From Neobacillus sp. PS3-34 (GTDB lineage Bacteria > Bacillota > Bacilli > Bacillales > Cytobacillaceae): a stretch of 64,000 nt of DNA. Within the stretch, counting starts at the first letter, position 1. Every line of letters begins with the position of its first letter. The DNA lies in the NCBI RefSeq assembly GCF_030915465.1, contig NZ_CP133267.1, forward strand, positions 1,302,001 through 1,366,000, in the 5' to 3' direction. Under the pieces are notes generated by a model. The model was given only the letters and a program-made list of their open reading frames with translations. It did no database searches and was not told where the DNA came from. This document shows, one piece after another, positions 9,357-19,365 of this stretch. The position numbers and the translations under genes are program-made.

Positions 9357-10129
9357 TTCCCCTTGAATTCTGGTTTTCTTTTCTCAGCAAACGCCTGCAG
9401 CGCTTCGACCCGATCCTCTGTTGGAATCGTGATTTCATAAGCCTTCCGTTCAATCTGAAGACCTGTATGCAAATCTGCATTCATACCGTTTTTAATCGCG
9501 TATTTTGCCTGCTGCAAAGCAATTGGTCCATTCATAAGCATCTTTTCCGCAAATGCCAGGCTAGCTTCAATGGCGGGCTCTCTTTCTGCAACCATCGTTA
9601 CCAGTCCCATTTCATATGCCTCTTCGGAAGTAAATCTTCTTGCGGTCAATATCAGCTCCATGGCTTTGGACTGGCCAATCAGCCTTGGCAGCCTCTGAGT
9701 TCCCCCAGCTCCAGGTATAATCGCAAGGCTGGTCTCGGTTAATCCCATCAGCGCACCAGAAGCAGCAATCCGGAAGTCACACGCAAGTGCAAGCTCCATT
9801 CCCCCTCCAAAAGCAAACCCGTTCATTGAAGCAATCGTCGGCTGTGGAAGCTGGTCAATCGCATTAAAGACCTCATTAATTTTATGTAAATTTCTTTTTA
9901 CCTGTTCAATGGAAAGTGTTTTTCTTTCCTTCAGGTCAGCACCGACACTGAACGCCTTCTCTCCGGCACCAGTAAATACGACTGCTCTAATTTCAGGATT
10001 AATTCTTATTTCCTCTGCTTTTTCTTGGAGTTCCAGCAATGTGTCATAATTAAAAGCGTTTAAAGCTTCCTCGCGGTTAATTGTTACAATGGCTGTATAT
10101 CCCCTTTTTTCCATTAAAATATTCGTCAA
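9353..10129 (-). CDS. Enoyl-CoA hydratase/isomerase family protein
   Basis: A 258-residue crotonase-fold enzyme. The oxyanion hole segments are present (FSVGADLKE and GFAFGGGMELALACDF), as are both glutamates used by true hydratases, in LTETSLAIIPGAGGTQRL and in AMELILTARR. It therefore can be expected to hydrate 2-enoyl-CoA in fatty acid or amino acid breakdown. It lies 50 bases downstream of the acyl-CoA synthetase gene, but a terminator separates them, so part of its expression may come from read-through or its own promoter. Confidence 0.9.
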   Translation of the reverse strand: MTNILMEKRGYTAIVTINREEALNAFNYDTLLELQEKAEEIRINPEIRAVVFTGAGEKAFSVGADLKERKTLSIEQVKRNLHKINEVFNAIDQLPQPTIASMNGFAFGGGMELALACDFRIAASGALMGLTETSLAIIPGAGGTQRLPRLIGQSKAMELILTARRFTSEEAYEMGLVTMVAEREPAIEASLAFAEKMLMNGPIALQQAKYAIKNGMNADLHTGLQIERKAYEITIPTEDRVEALQAFAEKRKPEFKGK

Positions 10130-10146
10130 TGCCCTAACCCTCTCTT

Positions 10147-10173
10147 TAAAAAGGCAGGCAAAGTGCCTGCCTT
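10147..10173 (-). terminator. Terminator between lcfB and the hydratase gene
   Basis: A 9-base-pair perfect stem (AAGGCAGGC/GCCTGCCTT) followed on the minus strand by a short T-run. Confidence 0.8.
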
Positions 10174-10179
10174 AATAAT

Positions 10180-11736
10180 TTATTTAGCTGCTGCCTGTGC
10201 AACCTGGTCTTTTAATGCACGCCTTAAAATTTTCCCTGTTGTATTTTTAGGCAGCTCCTCTAAAAATTCAATAGAGGATGGAACCTTGTATTTAGCCAGA
10301 TGTGCAAAGCAATAATCCAAAAGTTCCTCTGACGTTAATTCGGGATTCCTGCTGACAACATAACATTTCACCGCTTCGCCAAAATTGGGATCCGGAACAC
10401 CAAGCACGGCAGCCTCGACTACATCAGGATGGTCGTACAGAACTTCCTCTACCTCACGTGGATAAACATTATACCCACCTACAATGACCATATCCTTTTT
10501 GCGGTCGACAATATAAAAGTATCCTTCTTCATCTTCCTTTGCCAAGTCCCCTGTGTACAGCCAGCCATCCCGAATGGCAGCAGCGGTTTCCTCGGGCATT
10601 TTATAATACCCCTTCATTACATTCGGACCGCGGACAATCAATTCCCCGACCTCACCAACAGGCACTTCTTCACCGAGTTCATTGACCACTTTGTTTTCGA
10701 CATTCATAATCGATTTTCCGATCGATCCTGCTCTGCGCGGACGGTCAAGCGGATTAAAGCAGGTTACTGGTGATGCTTCCGATAAGCCATACCCCTCTGA
10801 CAAAACAACATTGAACTTTTGCTCAAAGTTTTTCAGAAGTGCAACCGGCATTGATGCCCCACCTGATATGCAGAGCCGCAAAGATTTAAGGTCGTCAGGA
10901 TTACCTTCATTGAATTGGAAAAGAAAATTGTACATGGTTGGAACACCGGCAAAAACCGTTGCCTGATATTCCGTTGCAACACGGAATATCTCTTTAGGAC
11001 TGAATTTAGGTACAATCATTAGTGTTGCACCATTCATTAAAGGAGCATTTAAAGCAACCGTTAGACAAAACACATGGAACATCGGCAATGCCGTTATTAC
11101 GCGGTCCTGGTCATTAATGTGCAGATAATCACTCGTATCCTTTGCATTGCTGTATAGATTTTTGTGGGTAAGCATAGCACCTTTTGGCTTTCCAGTTGTA
11201 CCTGAAGTATAAAGGATAAGGGCAATATCATCTGCATTCAATTCAGGTCCCGTGAATTCATGATCACCCGAAGCGACGATATTTGTAAACGATTTCATTT
11301 TTACGCTGACTGAAAGTTCTTTTTCAATGAATTGAGTGCTTGGACTGGTCTCGCAAATAATGAAATTTTCAACCTGAGGAAGCTTTGGATGCATCTTTTC
11401 AACCAGTGGTAAAAGCATATCGAGTGCGATTACTGCCTTTACATCCCCATTATGCAATATATAGCCAATTTCATCAGGCGTATAAATTGGATTAATGGGA
11501 ATAACGGTAGCACCGAGCCGTAATGCTCCATAAAGGCTGATGACGAAGTGCGGCGAATTCCCCAATAATAATGCGACATGGTCCCCTTTTTTTACCCCTA
11601 GCTTCTCCAATCCTGAAGCGAATTTTGTTACGGCACCATCCAATTCGGCATATGTAGTTGTTTGTCCCATGAAGTGGTAGGCATTTTTGCCGGAAAAAAG
11701 TTTGGCGGTTTCATGAAGCTGTGATGATAAATTCAT
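10180..11736 (-). CDS. lcfB: Long-chain fatty acid-CoA ligase LcfB
   Basis: ANL superfamily acyl-CoA synthetase, which activates long-chain fatty acids with ATP and CoA for beta-oxidation. Seen are the P-loop-like [13 protein letters not shown], the [12 protein letters not shown] segment, the [19 protein letters not shown] motif, and the catalytic lysine region [11 protein letters not shown] near the C-terminus. The open frame extends upstream to 11778, but that extension encodes a FadR operator; the ATG at 11736 ([11 protein letters not shown]), with GGGGAG and GGAAGGG upstream, matches the family start and gives 518 residues. Expression should be repressed by FadR until long-chain acyl-CoA is present. 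Confidence 0.95.
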   Translation of the reverse strand: MNLSSQLHETAKLFSGKNAYHFMGQTTTYAELDGAVTKFASGLEKLGVKKGDHVALLLGNSPHFVISLYGALRLGATVIPINPIYTPDEIGYILHNGDVKAVIALDMLLPLVEKMHPKLPQVENFIICETSPSTQFIEKELSVSVKMKSFTNIVASGDHEFTGPELNADDIALILYTSGTTGKPKGAMLTHKNLYSNAKDTSDYLHINDQDRVITALPMFHVFCLTVALNAPLMNGATLMIVPKFSPKEIFRVATEYQATVFAGVPTMYNFLFQFNEGNPDDLKSLRLCISGGASMPVALLKNFEQKFNVVLSEGYGLSEASPVTCFNPLDRPRRAGSIGKSIMNVENKVVNELGEEVPVGEVGELIVRGPNVMKGYYKMPEETAAAIRDGWLYTGDLAKEDEEGYFYIVDRKKDMVIVGGYNVYPREVEEVLYDHPDVVEAAVLGVPDPNFGEAVKCYVVSRNPELTSEELLDYCFAHLAKYKVPSSIEFLEELPKNTTGKILRRALKDQVAQAAAK

Positions 11737-11759
11737 CTCTCCCCATCCCTTCCCATGCA

Positions 11760-11777
11760 TGAATGAGTATTCATTCA
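11760..11777. promoter_or_regulatory. FadR operator upstream of lcfB
   Basis: TGAATGAGTATTCATTCA is an 18-base palindrome that agrees with the Bacillus FadR (YsiA, TetR family) operator. It lies 24 bases before the lcfB start codon. FadR represses fatty acid degradation genes and is released by long-chain acyl-CoA. The fadR gene itself is not in this window. Confidence 0.85.
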
Positions 11778-11857
11778 TATATTTTTAACAATTTTCTAAA
11801 TATATTATATTGCAAGAAATTTGTGTATTCAAGCAAACAGAACTAAAAAATAATAAA

Positions 11858-11883
11858 GCACGGTGCAATTAGATGCACCGTGC
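11858..11883 (-). terminator. Terminator after lplJ
   Basis: A 10-base-pair perfect stem (GCACGGTGCA/TGCACCGTGC) followed on the minus strand by a T-rich tract, 7 bases after the lplJ stop codon. Confidence 0.85.
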
Positions 11884-11889
11884 CCTCTG

Positions 11890-12878
11890 TTAATATACGA
11901 GATTAACAAATTCTTCTTTTGTTATGTTTCCAAAATATTGTTTTATATTTACATCCTCAAGGGCTTCGACAATTTCTGCTCTTTCATACCGTAGCCCTGC
12001 AGCTTGCTTTCGATATCGGAAACGTCACCTACTCCAAAGAAATCTCCATAAATCTTACAGTTTTCAATGGTGCCTCTATTTACTTCAAGGCGGACATCGA
12101 TTTGCCCGACAGGAAACCGGTGTGAATGCTGTAAATTAAATTTAGGAGATTTCCCATAATTCCAATCCCAGTTACGATATCTTTCCTCAGATAATTGGTA
12201 GATTTTTTCCCAGTCTTCCTCAGTTAGCACGTATTCGGGAATTTCTTCCAAGCCGCCAAAGATATTTTTTAAAAGCAAGGATCTGAATTCTTCAATGCTG
12301 ATTATATCCGAAAGAAACTCTGAAATATTCGCCACCCGGCTGCGAATCGATTTAATTCCTTTTGATTCAATTTTGTCTTTCTTTACATTTAGTGCAGAAA
12401 CGACATGGTCCATTTCCGAGTCAAATAACAGTGTTCCGTGGCTGAACATTCTTCCCCTGGTAGAAAATTGGGCATTTCCTGAAATTTTCCTTCCCTCTGC
12501 GAGGATATCATTCCTGCCGCTTAGTTCTGCATTGACGCCCAGTTTTTGAAGTGCTTCGATTACAGGCTCAGTAAATTTGCGGAAGTTATGAAAGCTTTCC
12601 CCGTCATCCTTTGTAATAAAACTGAAGTTAAGATTACCTAAATCGTGATAAACCGCCCCCCCGCCAGATAATCTTCTGACAACCTGAATTCCATTGCCTT
12701 CGACATATTCAGTATTAATTTCTTCGATTGTATTCTGGTTCTTGCCTATGATGATAGAGGGTTTATTTATGTAAAACAGTAAGTATGTCTCGTTAATATC
12801 CAAGTTCTTCAAGGCATACTCTTCGATTGCAAGATTAATGGTCGGATCTGTTATTCCTTTATTATCAATAAATAACAC
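11890..12878 (-). CDS. lplJ: Lipoate-protein ligase LplJ (frameshift near the 3' end)
   Basis: Attaches free lipoate to the E2 and GcvH subunits via lipoyl-AMP. The motif RRLSGGGAVYHDLGNLNFSF and the SGRNDI, KISGNAQFS boxes are clear. I place the start at GTG 12878 (giving MLFIDNKG) because GGAGG lies 8 bases upstream and the family begins there. Near 11992-11998 the frame breaks; one added base continues the family C-terminus (VNIKQYFGNI) to a TAA at 11890. It is followed closely by nothing on the same strand except lcfB beyond a terminator. Repaired length is about 329 residues, normal for the family. Confidence 0.9.
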
Positions 12879-12894
12879 CAGTGTTCCTCCTCTT

Positions 12895-13629
12895 TTATAC
12901 GTCAATGGATAAAAATTGCTCAGCAAGCAAAATTTTGCCTTCAAACTCCTTTGCAGCTTCATTTATTAAATCGGACAGCTGGCCATAGTGAGGCAGATGG
13001 GTTAGGACCAACTGGTTCACACCAGCCATTCTGGCGAATCTTCCAGCCTCGGTGCTTGTCATATGTCCTGCACCAGCCCCATTCTGATGCGCGTAAAAAT
13101 TGCACTCACAAAGCAGTAAATCAGCGTTTTGGCTGAAAGGGATGAACTCTTCTTTAAAGGAACTGTCACCAGTAAAAACTAATGACTTCCTGTCAGCTTC
13201 TAGCCTCATCGCAAAGCAAGGTACAGGATGGTTTGTCCTTATAAAGGATATATCGAACGGTCCGATGGACAAGCGGGAAGCAGGATTATATGCCATTCCC
13301 TTCGTTATATTTTTATACGTTAGTTTGACAAATTCCTCCTGATCCAGATTATGGCCATAAATCGGAAGGGTGGGCATATTTTTTCCCAAAAACCCCTGAA
13401 TCAGCCTGGCATGCTGCAGAACACCAATATCCGCAATGTGATCCGGATGGTAATGGGATATGATAACCCCATCCAGTTCCTCGGGCTGGATAATATTTTG
13501 CAGCTTTGACAGGACTCCACTACCGCAATCAATCAACAGCTTGTATCCATCATGCTCAAGCAAATAACCTGAACTTGCCTCGTCCATCTTCGGGTAACCG
13601 CCCCAGGCACCTATTACCGTTAACTTCAT
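12895..13629 (-). CDS. yhfI: MBL-fold metal-dependent hydrolase YhfI
   Basis: A 244-residue metallo-beta-lactamase-fold hydrolase of the RNase Z/phosphodiesterase-like group. The metal site HxHxDH is H59-Y-H61-P-D63-H64, with further ligands in CNFYAH and in LTHLPHY near the C-terminus. The substrate is unknown. It is 16 bases upstream of lplJ on the same strand, so the two are probably one operon. Start ATG at 13629. Confidence 0.87.
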   Translation of the reverse strand: MKLTVIGAWGGYPKMDEASSGYLLEHDGYKLLIDCGSGVLSKLQNIIQPEELDGVIISHYHPDHIADIGVLQHARLIQGFLGKNMPTLPIYGHNLDQEEFVKLTYKNITKGMAYNPASRLSIGPFDISFIRTNHPVPCFAMRLEADRKSLVFTGDSSFKEEFIPFSQNADLLLCECNFYAHQNGAGAGHMTSTEAGRFARMAGVNQLVLTHLPHYGQLSDLINEAAKEFEGKILLAEQFLSIDV

Positions 13630-13695
13630 TTTACTTCCTCCCTTGTCCGATTTCTGCGCTTAGTCTTAATATACTCAAAAATGTCATTTTTTCAT

Positions 13696-13812
13696 ATAAA
13701 GAAAACTCGCCGATTGGCGAGCCTTTTTGGGCGAAGACAGAGGCATAGTTGCCCTTATGCGTGATAAGAAAGTATAAACTTTCGAAAGTTTATACTTTCT
13801 TATTAGCTAAAA
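13696..13812 (+). repeat. Dispersed palindromic repeat, copy 1
   Basis: About 117 bases shared with copies at 21192-21310 and 55431-55547. It contains a 6-base-pair hairpin (CTCGCC-gatt-GGCGAG), a conserved middle reading GGCGAAGACAGAGGC, and a 40-base perfect palindrome at 13764-13803. Compared with copy 2, the fourth base pair of the palindrome is A-T here and G-C there, a compensatory change. It lies in the 220-base gap between yhfI and yhgE. Confidence 0.9.
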
Positions 13813-13838
13813 ATACAGCTGCCACAAGGGCAGCTGAT
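13810..13838 (-). terminator. Terminator after yhgE
   Basis: Stem CAGCTGCC/GGCAGCTG with a T-rich tract on the minus strand, 12 bases past the yhgE stop. Confidence 0.8.
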
Positions 13839-13849
13839 CTTCAATCCAA

Positions 13850-16051
13850 TTAATCAGCAAGTGTCCTGAATTGACGTTTATGCTTGAAATTGAAGTATGA
13901 GATTGTTCCCAGCGCAAAGGCCAGAATATACACCAGCATAACAGCTATATTCTTCCACATGAATCCGAAGTCTCCGCTAGAAATTACAGCCTTTAAGCCC
14001 CTGATAGAATATGTCATCGGCAGGAATGCATTAAAATGCTGAAGGAATTTCGGAATCAATTCAAGCGGGAAGGTGCCGGCACTTGCTGATAATTGCAGAA
14101 TCAAAATAATAATTGCCAAAAAACGGCCAGGATCCCCAAGCAATGTTACAAGGAACTGCACTAAGGATATAAAAGTCAAGCTTGTAATCATCGTGAATAG
14201 AATAAACTTAGGAACACTTTCCACATGCAATCCCAGTCCAGCAAGAAGAATAGCATCAGCTAACAAGGCCTGAACCACACCAATTCCAGCCAATAATGCA
14301 AACTTGCTGGCAAACCAGTTAAAACCATTTGCTGGTACTTCAGCAGGCTCACGAAGAGGAAATACAATCGATATCATAAGTGCACCCACAAATAATCCTA
14401 GAGATAAGAGATACGGGGACATACCAGTTCCATAGTTAGGAACCTTATTGATCCTTTCAGTCTCTAACTTAACCGGATCGGCCATCATGTTATACGTTTT
14501 GCCATTAGCATCTACCTTCGATGCTTTCTTCGCTCCATTGGCCAGTTTATCGGCCAGCTCTTTAGAACCGTCAGAAAGCTCGCTTGTACCGTCTTTTAAC
14601 TTTTCCGAACCGCTTGCCAATTTACCAGCACCTGATGAGATAGCAGAAGAACCTGATGTAAGCTGTTTCATCCCGCCAGAAAGCTGATTGGATCCTCCAG
14701 CAAGCTTATCTGCGCCTGTTTTTGCTTCCCAAAATTTCTGGCCAAATGTTTTCATGCCGGTAGTAAATTCTTTTTCTCCAGCAGCCAAATGAATTGCGCC
14801 ATTTTCAAGCTGTGTGCTGCCATCAGCCAGCTGAGAAATACCGGCATGAAGCTTTTTCTGTCCTTCATTCAATTCACCAAGCTTGCCTGAAAGCTGGGCT
14901 GCCCCCGAAGATAACTGGCCTGCATACCCTGACAGAGTTTCATTGCCTGCTTTTAACTGAGCACTACCGTCTTCCAGTTGTTTTAAACCTGCTGAAAGAG
15001 CTGCTTTTTGCTCAGGTGTTAATAATGGCGATTGAAGCAAAGGCTCCAGCTGCGATTTAAGAGTTAGAACACCACTATTCAATTTTCCCGCACCTGCAGC
15101 CGCTTCCTGCGATTTCCCCTGCCACTGCTCCAGTTTTTCTGCAATGTCAGTTGCACCTCCCTGGAGCTGCTTTGTTCCGTCAATTATTTCCGGCATCTTT
15201 CCATTAATCGACTGCAGACCTTGATTAGACTTGGAAATACCCCTCGCAACCTGATCACTGCCCGTTTGTAATCGGGCAGCAGCAGCTTCTAGCTTGCTAT
15301 GCCCTATGTGAAGTTGCCCAAGGGCGTTTGCCAAAGACATTGAACCAGAAGCTACCACATTTACTCCTGAATTCGCCTTTTTCATTCCATTGTTAAACTC
15401 AATCGATTTTTCAACCAGCTTTGCAAGTCCATTATTAAGCTGTTTTGAACCATCCTTTAACTTCAATGATCCCTCATTTAGTTTTCCTGCTCCGTCGCTT
15501 GCTTTTGAAACTCCATCTGTAAGATCGCCGACTTTATCAAATATGGTTTCAGCGTAAGTTTCGGTAATTTTTTCAGAAACCACGGATTTGATTTTTTCAA
15601 CAGCTTTGCCACCAATCTGGGCAGAAAGAAAATTATAGCTTTCATTCGGAACATATTCTAATTCCAGCTTTCGTGGATTTTTATCCAGCAAAGTTGTTGC
15701 ATTTTCGGAAAAGTCCTTCGGTATTTCAATTAGCATGTAATCCTTTTGGTTTTTAACATTTTTGTAGCCTTCTTCTTTATCTACAAATTTAAAGTTAAAA
15801 TCCTTGCTCTTTTTCAATTTTTTCACTAAATCATCGCCAAGATGTAAATCTTCCCCTTCAAATTGGGCACCTTTATCCTGATTTACTACCGCTACTGGCA
15901 ATTTCGAAAGGTTTCCATAGGGGTTCCAATAGGCCCATAGAAATACTCCACTGTATAGTACGGGTATAAACATGACAGCAATAATAGGTATTAAGAGCTT
16001 TTTATTCATTACAATGGCTAAAAACTCTTTCTTCAATAGTCCGTTCTTCAC
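13850..16051 (-). CDS. yhgE: YhgE/Pip family membrane protein
   Basis: A 733-residue protein of the YhgE/Pip (phage infection protein) group, related to ABC-2 type permeases and to type VII secretion EsaA. One membrane helix at residues 20-37 is followed by a large external region (about 40-530) rich in repeats of the form LxxGxxxLxxG, for example LNEGSLKLKDGSKQLNNG, and then five or so membrane helices at the C-terminus. Function is not established; some members act as phage receptors or exporters. It follows the TetR gene yhgD by 71 bases, so it is probably that regulator's target. Confidence 0.88.
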   Translation of the reverse strand: MKNGLLKKEFLAIVMNKKLLIPIIAVMFIPVLYSGVFLWAYWNPYGNLSKLPVAVVNQDKGAQFEGEDLHLGDDLVKKLKKSKDFNFKFVDKEEGYKNVKNQKDYMLIEIPKDFSENATTLLDKNPRKLELEYVPNESYNFLSAQIGGKAVEKIKSVVSEKITETYAETIFDKVGDLTDGVSKASDGAGKLNEGSLKLKDGSKQLNNGLAKLVEKSIEFNNGMKKANSGVNVVASGSMSLANALGQLHIGHSKLEAAAARLQTGSDQVARGISKSNQGLQSINGKMPEIIDGTKQLQGGATDIAEKLEQWQGKSQEAAAGAGKLNSGVLTLKSQLEPLLQSPLLTPEQKAALSAGLKQLEDGSAQLKAGNETLSGYAGQLSSGAAQLSGKLGELNEGQKKLHAGISQLADGSTQLENGAIHLAAGEKEFTTGMKTFGQKFWEAKTGADKLAGGSNQLSGGMKQLTSGSSAISSGAGKLASGSEKLKDGTSELSDGSKELADKLANGAKKASKVDANGKTYNMMADPVKLETERINKVPNYGTGMSPYLLSLGLFVGALMISIVFPLREPAEVPANGFNWFASKFALLAGIGVVQALLADAILLAGLGLHVESVPKFILFTMITSLTFISLVQFLVTLLGDPGRFLAIIILILQLSASAGTFPLELIPKFLQHFNAFLPMTYSIRGLKAVISSGDFGFMWKNIAVMLVYILAFALGTISYFNFKHKRQFRTLAD

Positions 16052-16122
16052 CGATGTTGCCTCCTACTAAATATGACTATTTTGTTCATTTGGTCATTTT
16101 TGTCTTAGAACAAAGGATTATC

Positions 16123-16698
16123 CTATATTGATAATCCCTTAAGGATATAACTTTCAAAAATTTCAGCAATCTCTTCTTTATTCAAGGGCTTGTGATCTTT
16201 TTCCCAGTCAAAAATTAGCGACACATAAAGCTTCAGCACAATGAAAGCTGTCAGTTCCGGATCACATTCTTTGATATCTCCATCTTTTATGGCTTTAGAA
16301 ACCCTTACCATGATGTGTTTAATAATCACCTGTTCAAGCTTCGCTATCACATCCATTACAGCGGGCGTGCCCATTTCCCTGCCCTCCTGGAAAAGCTTAA
16401 TCGTTAATTGATGCGTAAACCTGAACTCCAAAATACTATAGATGGATCGATGGACGCTTTCATGAAAAGTAAGGGAAGTATTAAATGCCTCGTCAGCAGC
16501 TGCCTTCATTTCTTTGATTAGGCTTGAAATAATTTCATCAAACAGTTCATCTTTATTCTTAAAAAAAGTATATATCGTTCCTTTTCCTACGTTCGCAAGC
16601 CGTGCAACCTGGTCCATGGTCGTTGCTTTATATCCAAACTGGGAGAAGGATTTCGTTGCTGCTTCAATGATTTGCCGCTTTCGGTCGACTGCCATCAT
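16123..16698 (-). CDS. yhgD: TetR/AcrR family regulator YhgD
   Basis: A 191-residue TetR family repressor. The N-terminal DNA-binding helix-turn-helix covers about residues 12-55 (SFSQFGYKATTMDQVARLAN and KGTIYTFFKNKDELFDEII). The C-terminal ligand domain is divergent and its ligand is unknown. It is directly upstream of yhgE on the same strand and likely controls that gene and itself. The intergenic region before it holds TGACC/GGTCA-like half sites (16720-16752), too irregular for an operator call. Confidence 0.9.
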   Translation of the reverse strand: MMAVDRKRQIIEAATKSFSQFGYKATTMDQVARLANVGKGTIYTFFKNKDELFDEIISSLIKEMKAAADEAFNTSLTFHESVHRSIYSILEFRFTHQLTIKLFQEGREMGTPAVMDVIAKLEQVIIKHIMVRVSKAIKDGDIKECDPELTAFIVLKLYVSLIFDWEKDHKPLNKEEIAEIFESYILKGLSI

Positions 16699-16822
16699 AT
16701 CACCACTTTCAACTTAACTGACCGTTTGAGAATTTCAGTCATTTTGACCAAACCATTATAACATGCAATTTTCACTAATAACAACAAAACAGGGAAAAAT
16801 AAAAATTCCTTTTTGATAAAGC

Positions 16823-16855
16823 AAAAGAAGCTGTTATGAGCGAACAGCTTCTTTT
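16823..16855 (-). terminator. Terminator overlapping the hemY stop codon
   Basis: A 13-base-pair perfect stem AAAAGAAGCTGTT/AACAGCTTCTTTT around the hemY stop; it closes the hemEHY group. Confidence 0.85.
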
Positions 16856-18269
16856 TGGATTTTCAAATAATCGAGGACATGTTTTACAGCCGCCTCACCC
16901 TGGTCTATACAATCGGGAAGGCCAATACCTTCATATGAGGCACCTGCTAAAAAGACACCTGGCAATTGTGATTTCATTTCATTTTTAATTGTTTCTATCC
17001 GCTGTTTATGCCCTACAGTATATTGAGGCATTGAATTTTTCCAGCGTGAAATGATGGAGAATTCCGGTTCCATCGTGATATTCATGGTTTTCTTCAAATC
17101 ATCTAAAACAATTTTAATAATCTGATCGTCTGATAGGTCAACAATTGTTTCATCACCAGACCTGCCTACATAGCAGCGAAGGAGAACTTTGCCTTCAGGA
17201 GCCGCGTGTGCCCATTTTTTGTGCGTCCATGTACAGGCTGTTATGCTGTAATCATTGTTTCTCGAAACCACAAAGCCGGTACCGTCAATATCATTTTGAA
17301 TCGCATCTTCAGGGAATGCAAGGGCAACTGTCGCCACTGAAGTCGAAGGCATTTCTTTAAATGGCGCAAAGAAGCCGTATTGGGAAAACATCGACTGTGT
17401 TGCCTGATGCGGAACTGCAGCCACTATACTGTCAGCATAAATGGTTTCACCATTGTTTAAATATACTTCATAACTGTTTCCTGATTTTGTAATATTATCT
17501 ACTTTAAGGCCTTTTAAAATCGCATCTGCATCCAATTTGGCTTCTATCGCTTCTGCGAAGGATTGCAATCCAGATTTAAAGGTTAAAAAGACGCCTTCCT
17601 TCTTTCCGCCAGTTTCGGGTTGTTTAGGCTGTGAAGGAGTTGATTTTTTCATTCCTAAAATAAGGCTTCGATATTTTTGTTCAACCTGATAAAACTGTGG
17701 AAAAGTCGACATCAAACTTAGTTTGTCGATATCTCCTGCATAAATGCCAGATAGCAGCGGTTCAATTAGGTTTTCAACAACTTCATCGCCCAGTCTTCGT
17801 CTGAAAAATTCTCCTAGTGATTTATCCTGTTCCTTGGCTGACTTTGGCAGGATGAAATCGGCGGCTGCCCTTAATTTTCCGGGAAGTGAGAATAAACCTG
17901 TAGTAATAAAAGGTGCCATTTCTGTTGGAATTCCCATAATCGATCCGCCTGGCATTGGATGAAGCCTTTCATTGACAAGGACATAAGACTTCCCTGTAGA
18001 GTTATGGACTAGTTGATCCGCCATTCCTACTTCACCTGCAAGCTTTGTCATGCTGGTTTTCCTAGCCAGAAAGGAATCTGGCCTCTTTCAATCGTAAATC
18101 CATCTCGGACCACGGTCTGCATCTTCCCTCCAAGACGATGTGAAGCTTCAATAAGTTTCACTTCAATGGGAAGATTATTTTCCCGCACTGTTTTTTGGAG
18201 ATAAAATGCCGTTGTAAGACCAGCTATTCCTCCGCCAATGATCACTACCATTTGTTTTTCTTCCGCCAT
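16834..18269 (-). CDS. hemY: Coproporphyrinogen III/protoporphyrinogen oxidase HemY (frameshifted)
   Basis: FAD-dependent oxidase of heme synthesis; in Firmicutes HemY makes coproporphyrin III from coproporphyrinogen III. The FAD-binding motif is VVIIGGGIAGLTTAFYL at about residues 8-24, with the second FAD motif in GTxFVSRNNDYS-type text and FLAGASYEGIGLPDCI near the C-terminus. The frame breaks near 18070: the sequence reads ERGQIPFWLGK, while one added C gives ERGPDSFLARKTSMTK, the family sequence. Because heme synthesis is normally essential for an aerobic Bacillus, the break is most likely a sequence error. Last gene of hemE-hemH-hemY. Confidence 0.92.
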
Positions 18270-18292
18270 ATAATCACCGCCTTCGCCATTGT

Positions 18293-19228
18293 TTATTTAT
18301 TGTTTAATGTTCTTAAAATTACATCCGAGAGGGCATCAATAAATTCTTCCTTCGAATTCGGCATTTCCGGACGGTAATAATTTGCTCCTACCTCATCCGT
18401 AACAGCCCTGCACTCATAATCGTTATCGTAAAGAACCTCGAGATGGTCACACACAAAACCGACAGGTGCATACACAAATGCTTTATATTGCTTTTCTTCG
18501 TACAAATTCCTTGTAAGGTCCTGTACGTCAGGGCGAAGCCAAGGCTCCGGAGTATTCCCAGCACTTTGCCAGCCAACGGTATACTCTTTAATACCCGCCG
18601 CTTCCGCAATTAAATCCGCCGTTTCCCGCAGTTGTTTGGGGTAAGGGTCGCCTGATTGCAGAATTTTCTCCGGGAGGCTGTGGGCGGAAACGATTAGCAT
18701 TGAATGCTCCTTTTCATCCTGAGGCATCTGCTCATAAACCTGTTTGACTTTATCAGCCCAGTATTGGATGAATTTCGGCTCATCGTACCAGCTTTCAACG
18801 GAAGTGATGATTGGCCCGCCTAATTTTTCAGCTTCTTCTTTCGCCCGGCCATTATAAGACTTAACGCTGAAGGTAGAAAAATGAGGTGCCAGCACAATAC
18901 TGACCGCTTCCTCGATGCCATCTTCATGCATTTGTTTTACTGCATCTTCTATAAATGGGTCAATATGTTTTAATCCAAGATACATCTTAAATTCAATTTC
19001 ATCCTGTACACTGTTTAAACGCTGTTCTAATTTTTCTGCCTGGTCGAGTGTTATTTTTGCAAGCGGAGAGATTCCTCCAATTGCTTCATAACGGCCTCTC
19101 AACTCATCAATCATCTCGTCTGAAGGCTTTCTTCCATGCCGAATATGAGTATAATAACGTTCCAAATCTTCAATCTTATATGGTGTCCCGTATGCCATTA
19201 CTAGCAGGCCCATTTTTTTCTTTATCAT
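18293..19228 (-). CDS. hemH: Ferrochelatase HemH (coproporphyrin ferrochelatase)
   Basis: Inserts ferrous iron into coproporphyrin III in the Firmicute heme pathway. The 311-residue length fits the soluble Bacillus enzyme. The metal-binding pair is visible: H183 in SAHSLPEK and E264 in [13 protein letters not shown], the same numbers as in the B. subtilis enzyme. Start ATG at 19228 with GAGGTG upstream. It lies 23 bases before hemY and 137 after hemE. Confidence 0.96.
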   Translation of the reverse strand: MIKKKMGLLVMAYGTPYKIEDLERYYTHIRHGRKPSDEMIDELRGRYEAIGGISPLAKITLDQAEKLEQRLNSVQDEIEFKMYLGLKHIDPFIEDAVKQMHEDGIEEAVSIVLAPHFSTFSVKSYNGRAKEEAEKLGGPIITSVESWYDEPKFIQYWADKVKQVYEQMPQDEKEHSMLIVSAHSLPEKILQSGDPYPKQLRETADLIAEAAGIKEYTVGWQSAGNTPEPWLRPDVQDLTRNLYEEKQYKAFVYAPVGFVCDHLEVLYDNDYECRAVTDEVGANYYRPEMPNSKEEFIDALSDVILRTLNNK

Positions 19229-19330
19229 GCCCTACACCTCATTATTAAATCTCTCAACCGAACTCTGCCGCAGCAAATTATATACCATCGGCAGTTACCC
19301 TTATTGTATTGTGCCAAAAAAACAACACAG

Positions 19331-19356
19331 ATACCATTTTAAATGCTCAATGGTAT
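19331..19356 (-). terminator. Possible terminator or attenuator between hemE and hemH
   Basis: Stem ATACCATT/AATGGTAT with a T-rich tract 8 bases later on the minus strand. The stem is short and AT-rich, so partial read-through into hemH is likely. Confidence 0.45.
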
Positions 19357-19365
19357 ATCCGGTGT

